A stretch of DNA of 31,569 bases from Saprospirales bacterium (GTDB lineage: Bacteria; Bacteroidota; Bacteroidia; Chitinophagales; Saprospiraceae). The stretch lies in NCBI GenBank assembly GCA_016703765.1, contig JADJBL010000035.1:1-31569 (forward strand), written 5' to 3'. Under the pieces are notes generated by a model. That model worked only from the letters and a program-made list of their open reading frames with translations, did no database searches and was not told the origin of the DNA. Below are positions 8,635-17,213 of this stretch, in pieces. Each line of letters begins with the position of its first letter. The first letter of the stretch is position 1. The translations under genes were made by a program, and so were the position numbers.

Positions 8635-8667
8635 GCTAAGGGTTGCGGGCTTGGCATTGCTGGGCTT
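8635..8667 (-). repeat. Half-copy of the palindromic element encoding a gene's end
   Basis: GCTAAGGGTTGCGGGCTTGG parallels the distal half of the element at 24216 (GCTAACGGTTTTCGGGCTTG). The stop codon and last codons (AQQCQARNP) of the thioesterase fragment are read from this half-element. Confidence 0.5.
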
Positions 8668-8956
8668 TTGAAACCGTAAACTGTCCGCCTACTAACACAA
8701 AACCCGTGTTCATGCCAGACTGAATTACCTCACCAACTGCTATTAACCTCGTCGTATTACCAGGCTTTAGGAAGTTAATTTTAAACTCTACCGTCAATAC
8801 GTCTTTGTCGGCCGGCACAAGCGTCAAAGCAGCATAACCGCAGGCGCTGTACACAATACTTGTGATTACACCTGCGTGAAAGAAATTATGTTGCTGCGAT
8901 AAATTGTCGCTGAACTTGCTTGAAATTTGAACGAGTCCATCTTCAACTTTGTCCAA
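8636..8956 (-). pseudogene. PaaI-type hotdog-fold thioesterase fragment, truncated at both ends
   Basis: The core DKVEDGLVQISSKFSDNLSQ, QQHNFFHAGVITSIVYSACG and DVLTVEFKINFLKPG is that of hotdog-fold acyl-CoA thioesterases (PaaI/YdiI type; FFHAGV is the HGG-like substrate loop). Family members have about 30 more residues before this point, ending in a helix, but here there is no ATG and upstream sequence becomes GC-rich and unrelated at about 8956. At the other end the last strand (GEVIQSG...) is replaced by codons read from a half-copy of the palindromic element. The fragment therefore marks the edge of the GC-rich block. A TTG at 8954-8956 is the only start-like codon, so translation is doubtful. 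Confidence 0.7.
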
Positions 8957-9047
8957 CGAATCGGTATAAAGATACGGAAAATCTCGGGAGGCGGCCCCGG
9001 CCCTGTCGACCCCAGGGGCAAAGAGCGCGTTTTAAAAGCAGATTTAC

Positions 9048-9055
9048 TATATTTG
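9048..9055 (+). promoter_or_regulatory. Bacteroidota -7 promoter element (TATATTTG)
   Basis: TATATTTG fits the TAnnTTTG -7 consensus and lies 60 bp upstream of the ATG at 9116. The -33 region (around 9026-9033, GCGTTTTA) is weak. It supports starting the T9SS protein at 9116 rather than at the in-frame ATG at 8927. Confidence 0.55.
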
Positions 9056-9115
9056 CTCCAACCGACCTTTTCCTCAAACTCCGAACCAATTTTTTCAATC
9101 AAAAAATCATTTTCT

Positions 9116-10210
9116 ATGAAAAAAAACTTACTCCTTGCCACAACACTGTCCCTGTTCACTATCCAGCTTTTCTCCCAGGCCACTTTCAGCACGGGAGCGA
9201 TCACGGTCGAAATAAGTGAATACGCCTCCCTTCAACTGTTTACCCCCGACGACGTCTTCCAGTTGGATCGCGCTTCGATCCTGGTGGGAACCGGCTCTGC
9301 CAGTGTGTTCGATTACTGGAATGACGCCGATGTCGAAGAACCGACCGCACTGGTCGGAAACCCTGAACATAGCGACTTCGAGGTTTACGGCTCGATCAAC
9401 AACGCTTTTTCCGGCGCAGCCCCGGATGTGATCGTTTCCTTGAATGCCTACGGATGGAACAATGGCGGGTATGTCCTTCTCAAGTTCAATATTAAAAACA
9501 ACGAGGCGACTCCCATAGACGCCCTTGCAGGATTGGACATTATCCCATATATCAACCAGGAATACGGGTTTGACAGTGTCTCCTACAACGTCGCAGATGA
9601 AGTCATCCGCTTTCACAGAGGGGCGCAGACCAATATGGGTTTGAAACTGCTCTCGGCCCCACTGGCGTCTCTTTATTCCTTTGAATGGTTTTCGGACTAC
9701 ACTGTTGATACGAGCTACTGGAACTGGATGAACTATGGTTCGCTCCAGCCCCTCTATGCTTCGACCACAGTTGACGGACCGGTGACCATCACCGCGCAGG
9801 CGCCTGTAACGCTGAACCCGGCCGAGTCTTTCGACGTCTATTACGCCTTCGCCCTCGGCGCAGACGAACAAACCATGCTGGCCAATATCGAAGAAGCCGC
9901 GTTAAAATACAATGGACTCGTCTCCTCCGTCCGCGATCTTCCCGTCGCTGGCCTCAAGCTCGGCCAAAATCAGCCCAACCCCTTCGCACAGGCTACGACG
10001 ATTTCGTACCAATTGCCCCAAAAAGGCCAGGTTTCTCTGAAGGTTTACGACATGGTCGGGAACGAAATAGCCGTCCTCGCAGAAGCAATCCAGGAAGCAG
10101 GTCCACACGCGGTGGAGTTCAACGCCGCTAACCTTCCCGCCGGGTTCTACTATTACACCCTCAGGTATGAGGATGTGATGAAAACCGGAAAAATGACCCT
10201 TGTAAAATAA
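9116..10210 (+). CDS. Secreted protein with C-terminal T9SS type A sorting domain
   Basis: A 364-aa protein beginning MKKNLLLATTLSLFTIQLFSQ, a signal peptide that fixes the start here; an in-frame ATG at 8927 would add 63 implausible residues upstream of it. Residues 22-275 are a beta-rich secreted domain with no motif I can name. The last ~80 residues (LKLGQNQPNPFAQATTISYQ, KVYDMVGNEIAVL, GFYYYTLRYE, final KMTLVK) are a classical type A sorting domain recognised by the type IX secretion system. It is the only plus-strand gene of the window, converges on the cyanophycinase/SusCD operon and shares its terminator. Its GC content and intact frame match that operon. Function unknown. Confidence 0.88.
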   Translation: MKKNLLLATTLSLFTIQLFSQATFSTGAITVEISEYASLQLFTPDDVFQLDRASILVGTGSASVFDYWNDADVEEPTALVGNPEHSDFEVYGSINNAFSGAAPDVIVSLNAYGWNNGGYVLLKFNIKNNEATPIDALAGLDIIPYINQEYGFDSVSYNVADEVIRFHRGAQTNMGLKLLSAPLASLYSFEWFSDYTVDTSYWNWMNYGSLQPLYASTTVDGPVTITAQAPVTLNPAESFDVYYAFALGADEQTMLANIEEAALKYNGLVSSVRDLPVAGLKLGQNQPNPFAQATTISYQLPQKGQVSLKVYDMVGNEIAVLAEAIQEAGPHAVEFNAANLPAGFYYYTLRYEDVMKTGKMTLVK

Positions 10211-10213
10211 AAC

Positions 10214-10255
10214 TAAAAGAGGGGTTGCCAGCTACAGGCGGCAACCCCTCTTTTA
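10214..10255. terminator. Bidirectional rho-independent terminator
   Basis: A perfect 16-bp inverted repeat: TAAAAGAGGGGTTGCC (10214-10229) and GGCAACCCCTCTTTTA (10240-10255), with a 10-nt loop. A-rich and T-rich flanks on both sides let it end the plus-strand T9SS gene (stop 10210) and the minus-strand operon (last stop 10288). Confidence 0.93.
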
Positions 10256-10287
10256 AACCTTCTCACCACCACATGCAGGCGATGTCC

Positions 10288-11478
10288 TTAAAGCTTGATC
10301 CAGGCGATGGTCATCGCATGCGGGCTCACCCCGGTAATCCAATCCTCCGGACCCGTCCCGTCCATATTGGCCCGGATGATCTTTCCGTCCGGATCAGCGT
10401 TGGAGATCTTGTGCCCCCAGAATAATTTGTTGCGCTGGTAATCGATGGTGATGCCCCATGTGGCCTTTGTGCCGTAATCGCCGATCTTGGTCAGTCCGCT
10501 GCCGTTCAGGTTGCAGAGGTAAATGCCGTTTTCCGGCGCTACCGTACCTGCCGATCCGTACAGGACGAGGTAGGCTTTGCCGTTCGTGAAATCCATCTCC
10601 AGGGCTGTCCCGTCCACATCGGGAATGATCTCCGTAAGGCCGGAGCCATCGAAATTGACGGACCAGAAGCCCCCGCTGTAGTCGGTCTTGTCGTTGACCA
10701 GGTAGATCTTTTCTGTTGCGGGATCATACTGCATGTCGATGGGATATTCCGGCGGATTGCCTCCCGTATTGATGAATACCTCCGGTTCGCTTCCGTCCAG
10801 ATTGCACCGGTAGATTCCCCCCGTCCGGCCCCAATAGAGCTTGTCGCCTAGCACGAAAAGGGCCTGAGCGTCGCCGACGATCTCCTGCCCCGGCACGCTG
10901 GCGTCGAGGATCTTCTCCGGGTTTTTGCCATCGGGGTCGAAGCGGTAAATGATCTGGTTGGAATAATCGGCGACGTAGACTTTCCTGTGGGTTGTATCAA
11001 CTGTTATGCCGTATGGTCGGTCCATGTCGAGCGGCACAAAATCCTGCACCAGCGGGGGGCCGTCGTCCAAAATGACCGTATGACCGTTTCCGGGGACGCC
11101 ACGCGAGGTAAAATACAAAACCTGCGTTGCGCCGGCATTCGTATCCTTGACGTTGATGACCAGGGTTTTGACAAGTTGATTATAGTACACTTCGTTTGCC
11201 GGTGTACAGGTCAGCCTGACCACGTAAAGCCCCGCCGCAGAATAAGTGACCACGGGGTTTTCATCCGCGGAGGTCTGGCCGTTTCCGAAATCCCAAAGGT
11301 AACCCTTGGCGTTCAGCGAGAGGTTCGTAAAGGTGACCTCACACGGCGCATATCCATCGTTGCTGAGAGTATATTCGAAGTTGGCGACCGTGCTGGCGGC
11401 CGGCGTACCCAAATCTTTTTTCTTGCACCCGATCAGGGAGGAGATGATTAGGATAATTATTGCCAAATTTCTTTTCAT
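10288..11478 (-). CDS. PKD-domain / six-bladed propeller surface lipoprotein
   Basis: Starting at ATG 11478, MKRNLAIIILIISSLIGCKK is a lipoprotein signal (lipobox LIGC); an ATG four codons earlier (11490) is possible. Residues ~30-110 form a PKD domain (YLWDFGNGQTSADENPVVTY, then GLYVVRL). The remaining ~280 residues are a YWTD/NHL-like propeller with repeats such as YGITVDTTHRKVYVADYSN, GDKLYWGRTGGIYRCNLDG and WGITIDYQRNKLFWGHKI. It is the last gene of the operon, 24 bp after SusD, where SusCD loci typically encode surface glycan- or peptide-binding lipoproteins. I infer a substrate-binding role at the cell surface. No catalytic motif is seen, so it is unlikely to be an enzyme. Confidence 0.85.
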   Translation of the reverse strand: MKRNLAIIILIISSLIGCKKKDLGTPAASTVANFEYTLSNDGYAPCEVTFTNLSLNAKGYLWDFGNGQTSADENPVVTYSAAGLYVVRLTCTPANEVYYNQLVKTLVINVKDTNAGATQVLYFTSRGVPGNGHTVILDDGPPLVQDFVPLDMDRPYGITVDTTHRKVYVADYSNQIIYRFDPDGKNPEKILDASVPGQEIVGDAQALFVLGDKLYWGRTGGIYRCNLDGSEPEVFINTGGNPPEYPIDMQYDPATEKIYLVNDKTDYSGGFWSVNFDGSGLTEIIPDVDGTALEMDFTNGKAYLVLYGSAGTVAPENGIYLCNLNGSGLTKIGDYGTKATWGITIDYQRNKLFWGHKISNADPDGKIIRANMDGTGPEDWITGVSPHAMTIAWIKL

Positions 11479-11502
11479 ATCCAATTGCATTTAAAAAAGT
11501 CA

Positions 11503-12846
11503 TTAATATCCTTCATTTTGCTTCATCAACGTATTCGTCTGCATTTCGCTCAAAGGTATGGGAAAGAGGGTGAATTTCTCGTCGATCCCGAGGAGGACGG
11601 CGGCCCGTTTGGTCCTGACCAGATCGCTCCAACGATGGCCCTCAAAGGCAAATTCGTGCCTGCGTTCATTTTCAATCGCAAGCTTCAATTCGGGGATGCT
11701 GGCTGCGACGGTGGGGTCAAGGCCGGCGCGCGCTCTGATCGTATTAATATCGGATTGGATATCATCGATATTCCCGTCGGTATAGGCCAGCGCTTCGGCG
11801 CGGATCAGGTACATTTCGGCGAGCCTCAGCACGTAGACCCTGTCTGATCCCGAAACGATATCCCTGTATTTGTAGGCATAAGGCTGGGTGTTTTCATCGA
11901 AGGCCACGGAGGAGGCAAAGCGAAGGGTGTCGGAGGACTGGAATTCCAACACGAAATCAGCGGCTGGCGAAACCTCGCCTCGGCCCGTCAGACTGACCGG
12001 CAGGAAATATTGCGCCAGGCGGTTGTAGTTCTGCGCGTCGAAGATCACTTCGAAAATCGATTCGGTCACATTCCCTGCGAAAAGATCCTCATAGGCCGTT
12101 GCAAGGGCATATTTCCCGTCCCCGATCACCTTGCCGGCCTTTTCGACGGCCAGGGCGGCAAATGCGGGGTCGCCGGCCGAATGGAAACGCGACAGATAAA
12201 CCCGTGCCAGCAGAGCCGTTGCGCTGTATGAACTGGCCCATCCGAGCGCCCTGGTTTCCGGCAGGAGACTCTCGGCCTCGAGCAGGTCGCCTACGATCTG
12301 TTCGTACACTTCCGCCGCGCTGTTGCGCGCCTGGTTGATGGAGCTGAGATCGGTTGTCGGCCTGGTCTTGATGGGCACTCCGCCGTAGAAGGACAACAGG
12401 TTGAAATGGGACAATGCGCGGAGGAACAGGGCATCGCCTGTAAAGGTATTGCGATCTCCCTCCGTCATCTCGATGCCTTCGATACGGTCCAGGACGTTGT
12501 TGACCCGGTTGATGCAATCGTAGTTGGAAGCCCAGATGCCTTCGATGATCCCGTTGTCGGCCGCGATCAGGTTTTCGCCTACCTGCTGGTAGTCGCGGGT
12601 CGTGCCGGTCCAATCCAGATTGTCGGCGGCCAGGTCACCGGCGATCACGCGGTTGCGGCCATAGTTGCCCACATCGTGCAATGAATAATAGGCCCCCGTG
12701 ATGGCCTTTTCCACCCCTTCCTTGTCTTTGATGGCCTGTTCGGTGGAGATCGATTGAGCGGGTTGGACATCCAGCAACTTGGTGCAGGAGATGGCGAGCA
12801 GGCTCAATAGCGGAATATATAACAGCTTTATCATGGTGTTCGCCAT
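11503..12846 (-). CDS. SusD/RagB-family outer-membrane nutrient-binding lipoprotein
   Basis: A 447-aa protein with a lipoprotein signal (LLYIPLLSLLAISC; the start at 12846 or MIK at 12834 both fit). N-terminal SusD-like region: LLDVQPAQSISTEQAI, EKAITGAYYSLHD, NRVIAGDLAADNLDW. TPR-like core: ALFLRALSHFNLLSFYGGVP, PTTDLSSINQARNSAAEVYE, YSATALLARVYL. C-terminal SusD/RagB domain: YVLRLAEMYLIRAEALAY and ENERRHEFAFEGHRWSDLVR, both highly typical of the family. It caps the adjacent SusC transporter and captures oligomers for import. Only 6 bp separate it from the SusC stop, and the PKD/propeller lipoprotein follows. Frame intact. Confidence 0.96.
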   Translation of the reverse strand: MANTMIKLLYIPLLSLLAISCTKLLDVQPAQSISTEQAIKDKEGVEKAITGAYYSLHDVGNYGRNRVIAGDLAADNLDWTGTTRDYQQVGENLIAADNGIIEGIWASNYDCINRVNNVLDRIEGIEMTEGDRNTFTGDALFLRALSHFNLLSFYGGVPIKTRPTTDLSSINQARNSAAEVYEQIVGDLLEAESLLPETRALGWASSYSATALLARVYLSRFHSAGDPAFAALAVEKAGKVIGDGKYALATAYEDLFAGNVTESIFEVIFDAQNYNRLAQYFLPVSLTGRGEVSPAADFVLEFQSSDTLRFASSVAFDENTQPYAYKYRDIVSGSDRVYVLRLAEMYLIRAEALAYTDGNIDDIQSDINTIRARAGLDPTVAASIPELKLAIENERRHEFAFEGHRWSDLVRTKRAAVLLGIDEKFTLFPIPLSEMQTNTLMKQNEGY

Positions 12847-12852
12847 TTTAGA

Positions 12853-15762
12853 TTAAAAAAGGAAATTTAAACCAAGCAGATACGTACGCGATTGGGGATA
12901 AGTGAAGAAATCGGTTCCGATGATGAGATTGCTGGAACCGCCGTAGTAGTTGACCTCGGGGTCCATCCCGGAGTAGTTGGTAAAGGTATACAGGTTCTGC
13001 ACCGTGGCGTAGATCCTTGCCGATTTCATGCCGGCCTTTCCGATCCAGTCCTTGCCGAAATCATAACTCAGCGTGATATTCCTAATCCGCAGGAAGGACC
13101 CGTCTTCGATGAACCTGGAAGATATGAAGGTATCGCCTACCCTTGGAAACTGCGTAATGTCGCCGGGTTTTTTCCAGCGGCCGACCATTCGTTTGGTCTG
13201 GTTGTCTTCGCCGGATCCCGACTCGAGATAGATCAGGGTGCCGTTAAAGATTTCGTTTCCATATACCCCCTGGAGGAAAATGGATAGCTCGAAATTCTTG
13301 TAACTGAACGCATTGGTAAATCCTGCGGTGAAATCCGGGTTGGGATTTCCGATCTTGATGCGGTCGTCGGAGGTGATCGTGCCGTCGCCGTTGACGTCGT
13401 CATAAACCAGGTTACCGGTGGTGGGATCGACCCCCAGGCAATCATATCCGTAGAAAATGCCGATGGGTTCGCCCACTTCCACGCGGTTCCCGCCGCGCCC
13501 CAGGTCGTCGATCGGCTGATCTTCGTACAGGCTGAGCACTTTGTTGCGGTTCATCGCGTAGGTCAGGGCGGAGGTCCAGCTAAAGTCCCCGTCGAAGTTC
13601 AAGGTGTTCAAAACCACTTCGAGCCCTTTGTTTTCCAGCTGCCCGATGTTGGACGAAATGGAATAGAATCCCGAGGAGGAGGGAATCGGCCGCTCCAACA
13701 GCAGGTCTCTGGTATGGTTGTAATACACGTCGACATTCAGGCTGACCCTGTTGTTGAACGTCGCCAGGTCGAAGCCCAGGCCGGTTTGCGTCGAGGTTTC
13801 CCATTTGAGGTCCGGGTTGGGCAATTGGCTCGGGGCGATCCCGGAGTTTCCTCCATAATTATAACCCGCCCCGTAAAGACCGAGGGAAGCAAAGTCGCCG
13901 ATGCCGTCGTTCCCCGTCAGGCCAAAACTGGCCCTGAGCTTCAACTCGTCGATCCAGGAGACGTTGTTCATAAAGGGCTCTTCCGATATCCGCCAGGCAA
14001 CCGAAGCAGCCGGGAAATACCCGTAGTGGTTGTTTTCGCCGAATTTGGAAGACCCGTCAGCCCGCGCCGTCAGGGTAAAGATGTATTTGTATTCGTAAGA
14101 ATATTTGAACTGCCCGAACCAGGAGTTCAGCACCCTGTCGAGAGCGTAAGAGGAAGCCGCCCGGATCGTACCGGCGGAAGCGATATACTGAAGCTCATCG
14201 CTGGGGAAGTTGATCCCCTCTATATAGGTGCTCCGGTTGGAATATTTCTCAAAACCCTGGCCGGCCAGCATGTCGAAATTGTGTTTTTCTCCTAAATTCC
14301 GGGTGTACTGCAGCACGAGGTTGGTGGTCAGATTGCTGGCATAGTTGGTTCCCTCGATCCCCAGGCCGTTGTACTTCTTTCCCTGTCGGGTGGAGGTGGG
14401 ATCATAACTGTGCTCCCGGAGATTGTAGATGTCTATCCCGACCTTCGAAGAAAAGGTAAATCCTTCGAGGAATTTGTACTCCAGGTATGCATTGCCGGTG
14501 TTGCGGTTGGTAAAGGCCAGGTTGACCGCATTGTCGGCAATGGCCACCGGATTGGCGTAAAACATGCTTTCGTCGTAGTTCCCATTTTCATCATACACTG
14601 GGTAAATAGCCGGTATGGACATGGCGTTGGGCAAAGGACCGTTGAGGGTGGCGTCCCCTTCCACGCGGGCGTTTCGGGAGTAGGTAATTCCCATATTGCC
14701 GCCAATGGTCAAGCTGGGAAGGATCTTGTAATCCGCGTTGAGACGGCCGTTGTAGCGCTGGTAATTGGTGCCCGCCACCACGCCGTCCTGATCGTAGTAG
14801 TTGCCCGAGAGAAACAACCTGAACTTGTCGTTGCCGCTGCTCACCGACAATTCCGGAGTTGGCTGTCGGCGCCGTGACCAATATCTCGTCCATCCAGTCG
14901 GTATTGATCCCTTGCACATTGGTCCCCTTGTATTCGTTCCACTCCTCGGCGTTCATCATGGGAATGAGCCGTTCCCTGGGAAGGGTCTGCAGGCCGTAGC
15001 CCATGTTCAGGGACACATCGGTCTTCCCGCGGTTGCCTTTTTTGGTCGTAATGAGGATAACCCCGTTGGATGCCCTGGCGCCGTAAATCGAAGTGGCGGA
15101 TGCATCCTTCAGGATGGTCATCGATTCAATGTCGTTGGGGTTGATGTCTGTCAGGGCATTGAGCTCCTGTCCGCTCATCGCCATCTGCGAATATTCACCC
15201 GTGATGACGGGTATCCCGTCGATAACGATGAGCGGTTGGTTGCTGGCGTTGATCGAACTCCCCCGCGGAGCCGGATCATGTTCTGGCCCCCCGGTGTGCC
15301 CGACTGCGTACTGACCACCATGCCGGCGGTCTGCCCCAGCAACACCCCGTCGATGGTGCGGACAGGGATATTCTTGATCTCTTCTTCACTCACCAGCTCG
15401 ATCGATCCTGAAATCAGTTTCTTGCTGGCTGTACTGTATCCCACCACGACCAGCTCTCCAAGCGCAATGGCCAGGTCGCTCATCTTCACATCGATCACTT
15501 TTCGCCCCTCGATGGCGATCTCCCGGGTTTGCATGCCGACATAGGAAAAAACCAGCACCCCGTCCGCAGGGGCGGGGATGGCGTACGTACCGTCGATATC
15601 GGAAGTGGTTCCCTGGGTCGTTCCCTTGATGACCACCGTGGCGCCGATCAGCGGAGAACCATCTTCTGCCGAGACAATGGTTCCTCGGACGCTGATTTCC
15701 TGCGCGGCGAGCTGCCAGGAACATAGGCCAAATAATAATAACAGGTAGAAATGCTTTTGCAT
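12853..15762 (-). CDS. SusC/RagA-family TonB-dependent outer-membrane transporter (two compensating frameshifts)
   Basis: ATG 15762 gives [21 protein letters not shown], a signal peptide. A carboxypeptidase-D-like plug extension follows ([40 protein letters not shown]), then the SusC plug ([47 protein letters not shown]) and a long beta-barrel ending [11 protein letters not shown]. The frame changes twice: near 15262 a G-run appears one base short (CGCGGGGGAG), and near 14862 one G appears extra (TCCGGAATTG). The two cancel, giving a normal 969-aa protein. This balance and the perfect conservation elsewhere argue that the gene is functional and the indels are assembly errors. With SusD it forms the TonB-driven importer of the operon. 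Confidence 0.93.
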
Positions 15763-15800
15763 TGCTTTTTGTTTTGGGTATAAAGTATTGGAAAGTGTTA

Positions 15801-17108
15801 TTATCGAAATTTATTCAATGGCATGGATTTGATCCTCACCGGGATCAAGTCCATGCTCAATCCCGAAACGGTGTACTGCCTTTCATCGCGGCTTGTTCCG
15901 GAAAAAAAGCCCCGGCTGGTCTTTTCCTTCCGGAGAATGAGGTTCACGCCGGTATCCTGGCTGATGAGGTTGAGGGCCTGAACGGATCTATTCCGGGAAT
16001 TGTCCATGAGATATCGGGTGTACAGGTCCCTGAAGGAGTAATAATCCAGTGACAACAGTCCGACTTGGTTGGTAAAGGGCTCGGAAAAAGCCTCCATTCC
16101 CTCGATGGCTTTCCTGTCGGAAGAAGGCGTGACGATACGGGTTTCGGGATCAAAGGAGTCTCCTGCTTCCAGATAACTGACCGAAAGGTTCTCCCACTTC
16201 GTCCGTTTCTGTACACGGGAGATTCGGGCATTTTTTGCATCGAGGACGGTAACCCCGCCCGCACCGGCGACCTGGATCTTTTTTGAAGCGGCATCGTAGA
16301 TCAGCGCGGTGTTTTCATCCACGCCAAAACCCATCGTAAAGGTATCGCTCGTTTCTCCCACGACCACCGCCAGCCTCCCGATCCGCGAGCGCTGGTTGAA
16401 ATGTTGGTCGACCACCCCATGGGGGAAAAAACCCAGCCCGCGGACCACCAGCACACCCGAATCCGCAGGGAAATCATCCCCGCTGTATTCGCGGACCACG
16501 CCGCGGTCCAGGGCGGCAAGGCTCGTACCGCCGCCGATCATCATTTCGCTCATGATCGCCGCTCCTGCGCTGGACCCTCCCACTACGCCGCCGGCGCGGT
16601 AGACATCCCATACCGCCTCTAGCACAGCGGTCTGGCTGCCATCCGCGTTGATCAAGGTCCGGGTCGTCCGCATCTGGTCTCCGCCGGTAAACCACACGGC
16701 CGTACATTTGCGGACCAATGCCGCCAGACCTTCATCGTTGCCGTTGTCCTTCCATTCCGACTCATCCACCGTCAGGGTGCTGTCGTCGTCGATCATGGCC
16801 ACGGGGATCAGGTATACGTTTTCCGGATTAATCCCATACGAACCCAATTCGCTTCTGAAGTAGGCAAACGATTGGACCGGCGCCCCGCCCGCCGAAGGGA
16901 TCACAGCAAATTTCGCTGCTTCGGCCCCCCCCGCCAGGTCGATCAATTCTTGAAAAACGCCCTTATTATTGCTCTCCAGGCCACCGCCGACGATCACCAG
17001 GCTCCCCTTAACAGGACTCTGAGCGCCAGCCTGCATGGAGAGGAGCAAAAAGAATGGGATGAAAAGGAAAATTCCCCCATTCCGCCCGATAAACCTGTAT
17101 GGTGTCAT
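15801..17108 (-). CDS. Exported cyanophycinase-family serine peptidase (S51)
   Basis: The ATG at 17108 is preferred because it places a signal peptide (GIFLFIPFFLLLSMQAGAQ) at the N-terminus; upstream ATG 17144 and TTG 17159 would bury it. The 435-aa product contains the cyanophycinase hallmarks: KGSLVIVGGGLE (~34-45), WFTGGDQ (~139-145), GGVVGGSSAGAAIMSEMM with the nucleophile Ser180 in GSSAGA, and LGFFPHGVVDQHFNQRSRIG, followed by GVDENTALIYD. Cyanophycinases cut the multi-L-arginyl-poly-L-aspartate storage polymer into beta-Asp-Arg dipeptides; exported versions attack polymer released by other cells. About 120 additional C-terminal residues lack a recognised motif. It lies between an M14 carboxypeptidase and SusC. 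Related S51 exopeptidases are the main alternative. Confidence 0.88.
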   Translation of the reverse strand: MTPYRFIGRNGGIFLFIPFFLLLSMQAGAQSPVKGSLVIVGGGLESNNKGVFQELIDLAGGAEAAKFAVIPSAGGAPVQSFAYFRSELGSYGINPENVYLIPVAMIDDDSTLTVDESEWKDNGNDEGLAALVRKCTAVWFTGGDQMRTTRTLINADGSQTAVLEAVWDVYRAGGVVGGSSAGAAIMSEMMIGGGTSLAALDRGVVREYSGDDFPADSGVLVVRGLGFFPHGVVDQHFNQRSRIGRLAVVVGETSDTFTMGFGVDENTALIYDAASKKIQVAGAGGVTVLDAKNARISRVQKRTKWENLSVSYLEAGDSFDPETRIVTPSSDRKAIEGMEAFSEPFTNQVGLLSLDYYSFRDLYTRYLMDNSRNRSVQALNLISQDTGVNLILRKEKTSRGFFSGTSRDERQYTVSGLSMDLIPVRIKSMPLNKFR

Positions 17109-17213
17109 GCACGAAAATAAAAAAAATCCCAATCTTCGGCCCATGATTACACTTTTCAAAAAACAGAGGGAAAGGAGTATCGATCTTTTGCCGGCATGTC
17201 TAAACGCCCAAAG

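Noticed and set aside
8927..9115. N-terminal extension of the T9SS protein from ATG 8927
   Set aside because: It would place 63 charged residues before a perfect signal peptide and spans the compositional junction; a -7 promoter box lies inside the extension.
9128..9871. Long open frame of 247 codons on the minus strand
   Set aside because: It lies antisense to the T9SS protein, has low-complexity Arg/Val/Asp-rich composition and no family resemblance; GC-rich coding DNA commonly leaves such open antisense frames.
12089..12613. 174-codon Arg-rich minus-strand frame
   Set aside because: Out-of-frame reading of the SusD gene; repetitive Arg/Pro composition is typical of shifted GC-rich coding sequence.
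13714..15544. Open plus-strand frames of 193, 155 and 247 codons
   Set aside because: All are antisense to SusC, whose protein motifs are unambiguous on the minus strand.
15801..17159. Cyanophycinase start at 17159 (TTG) or 17144 (ATG)
   Set aside because: Both put extra residues before the hydrophobic signal sequence; the ATG at 17108 gives a normal signal peptide.
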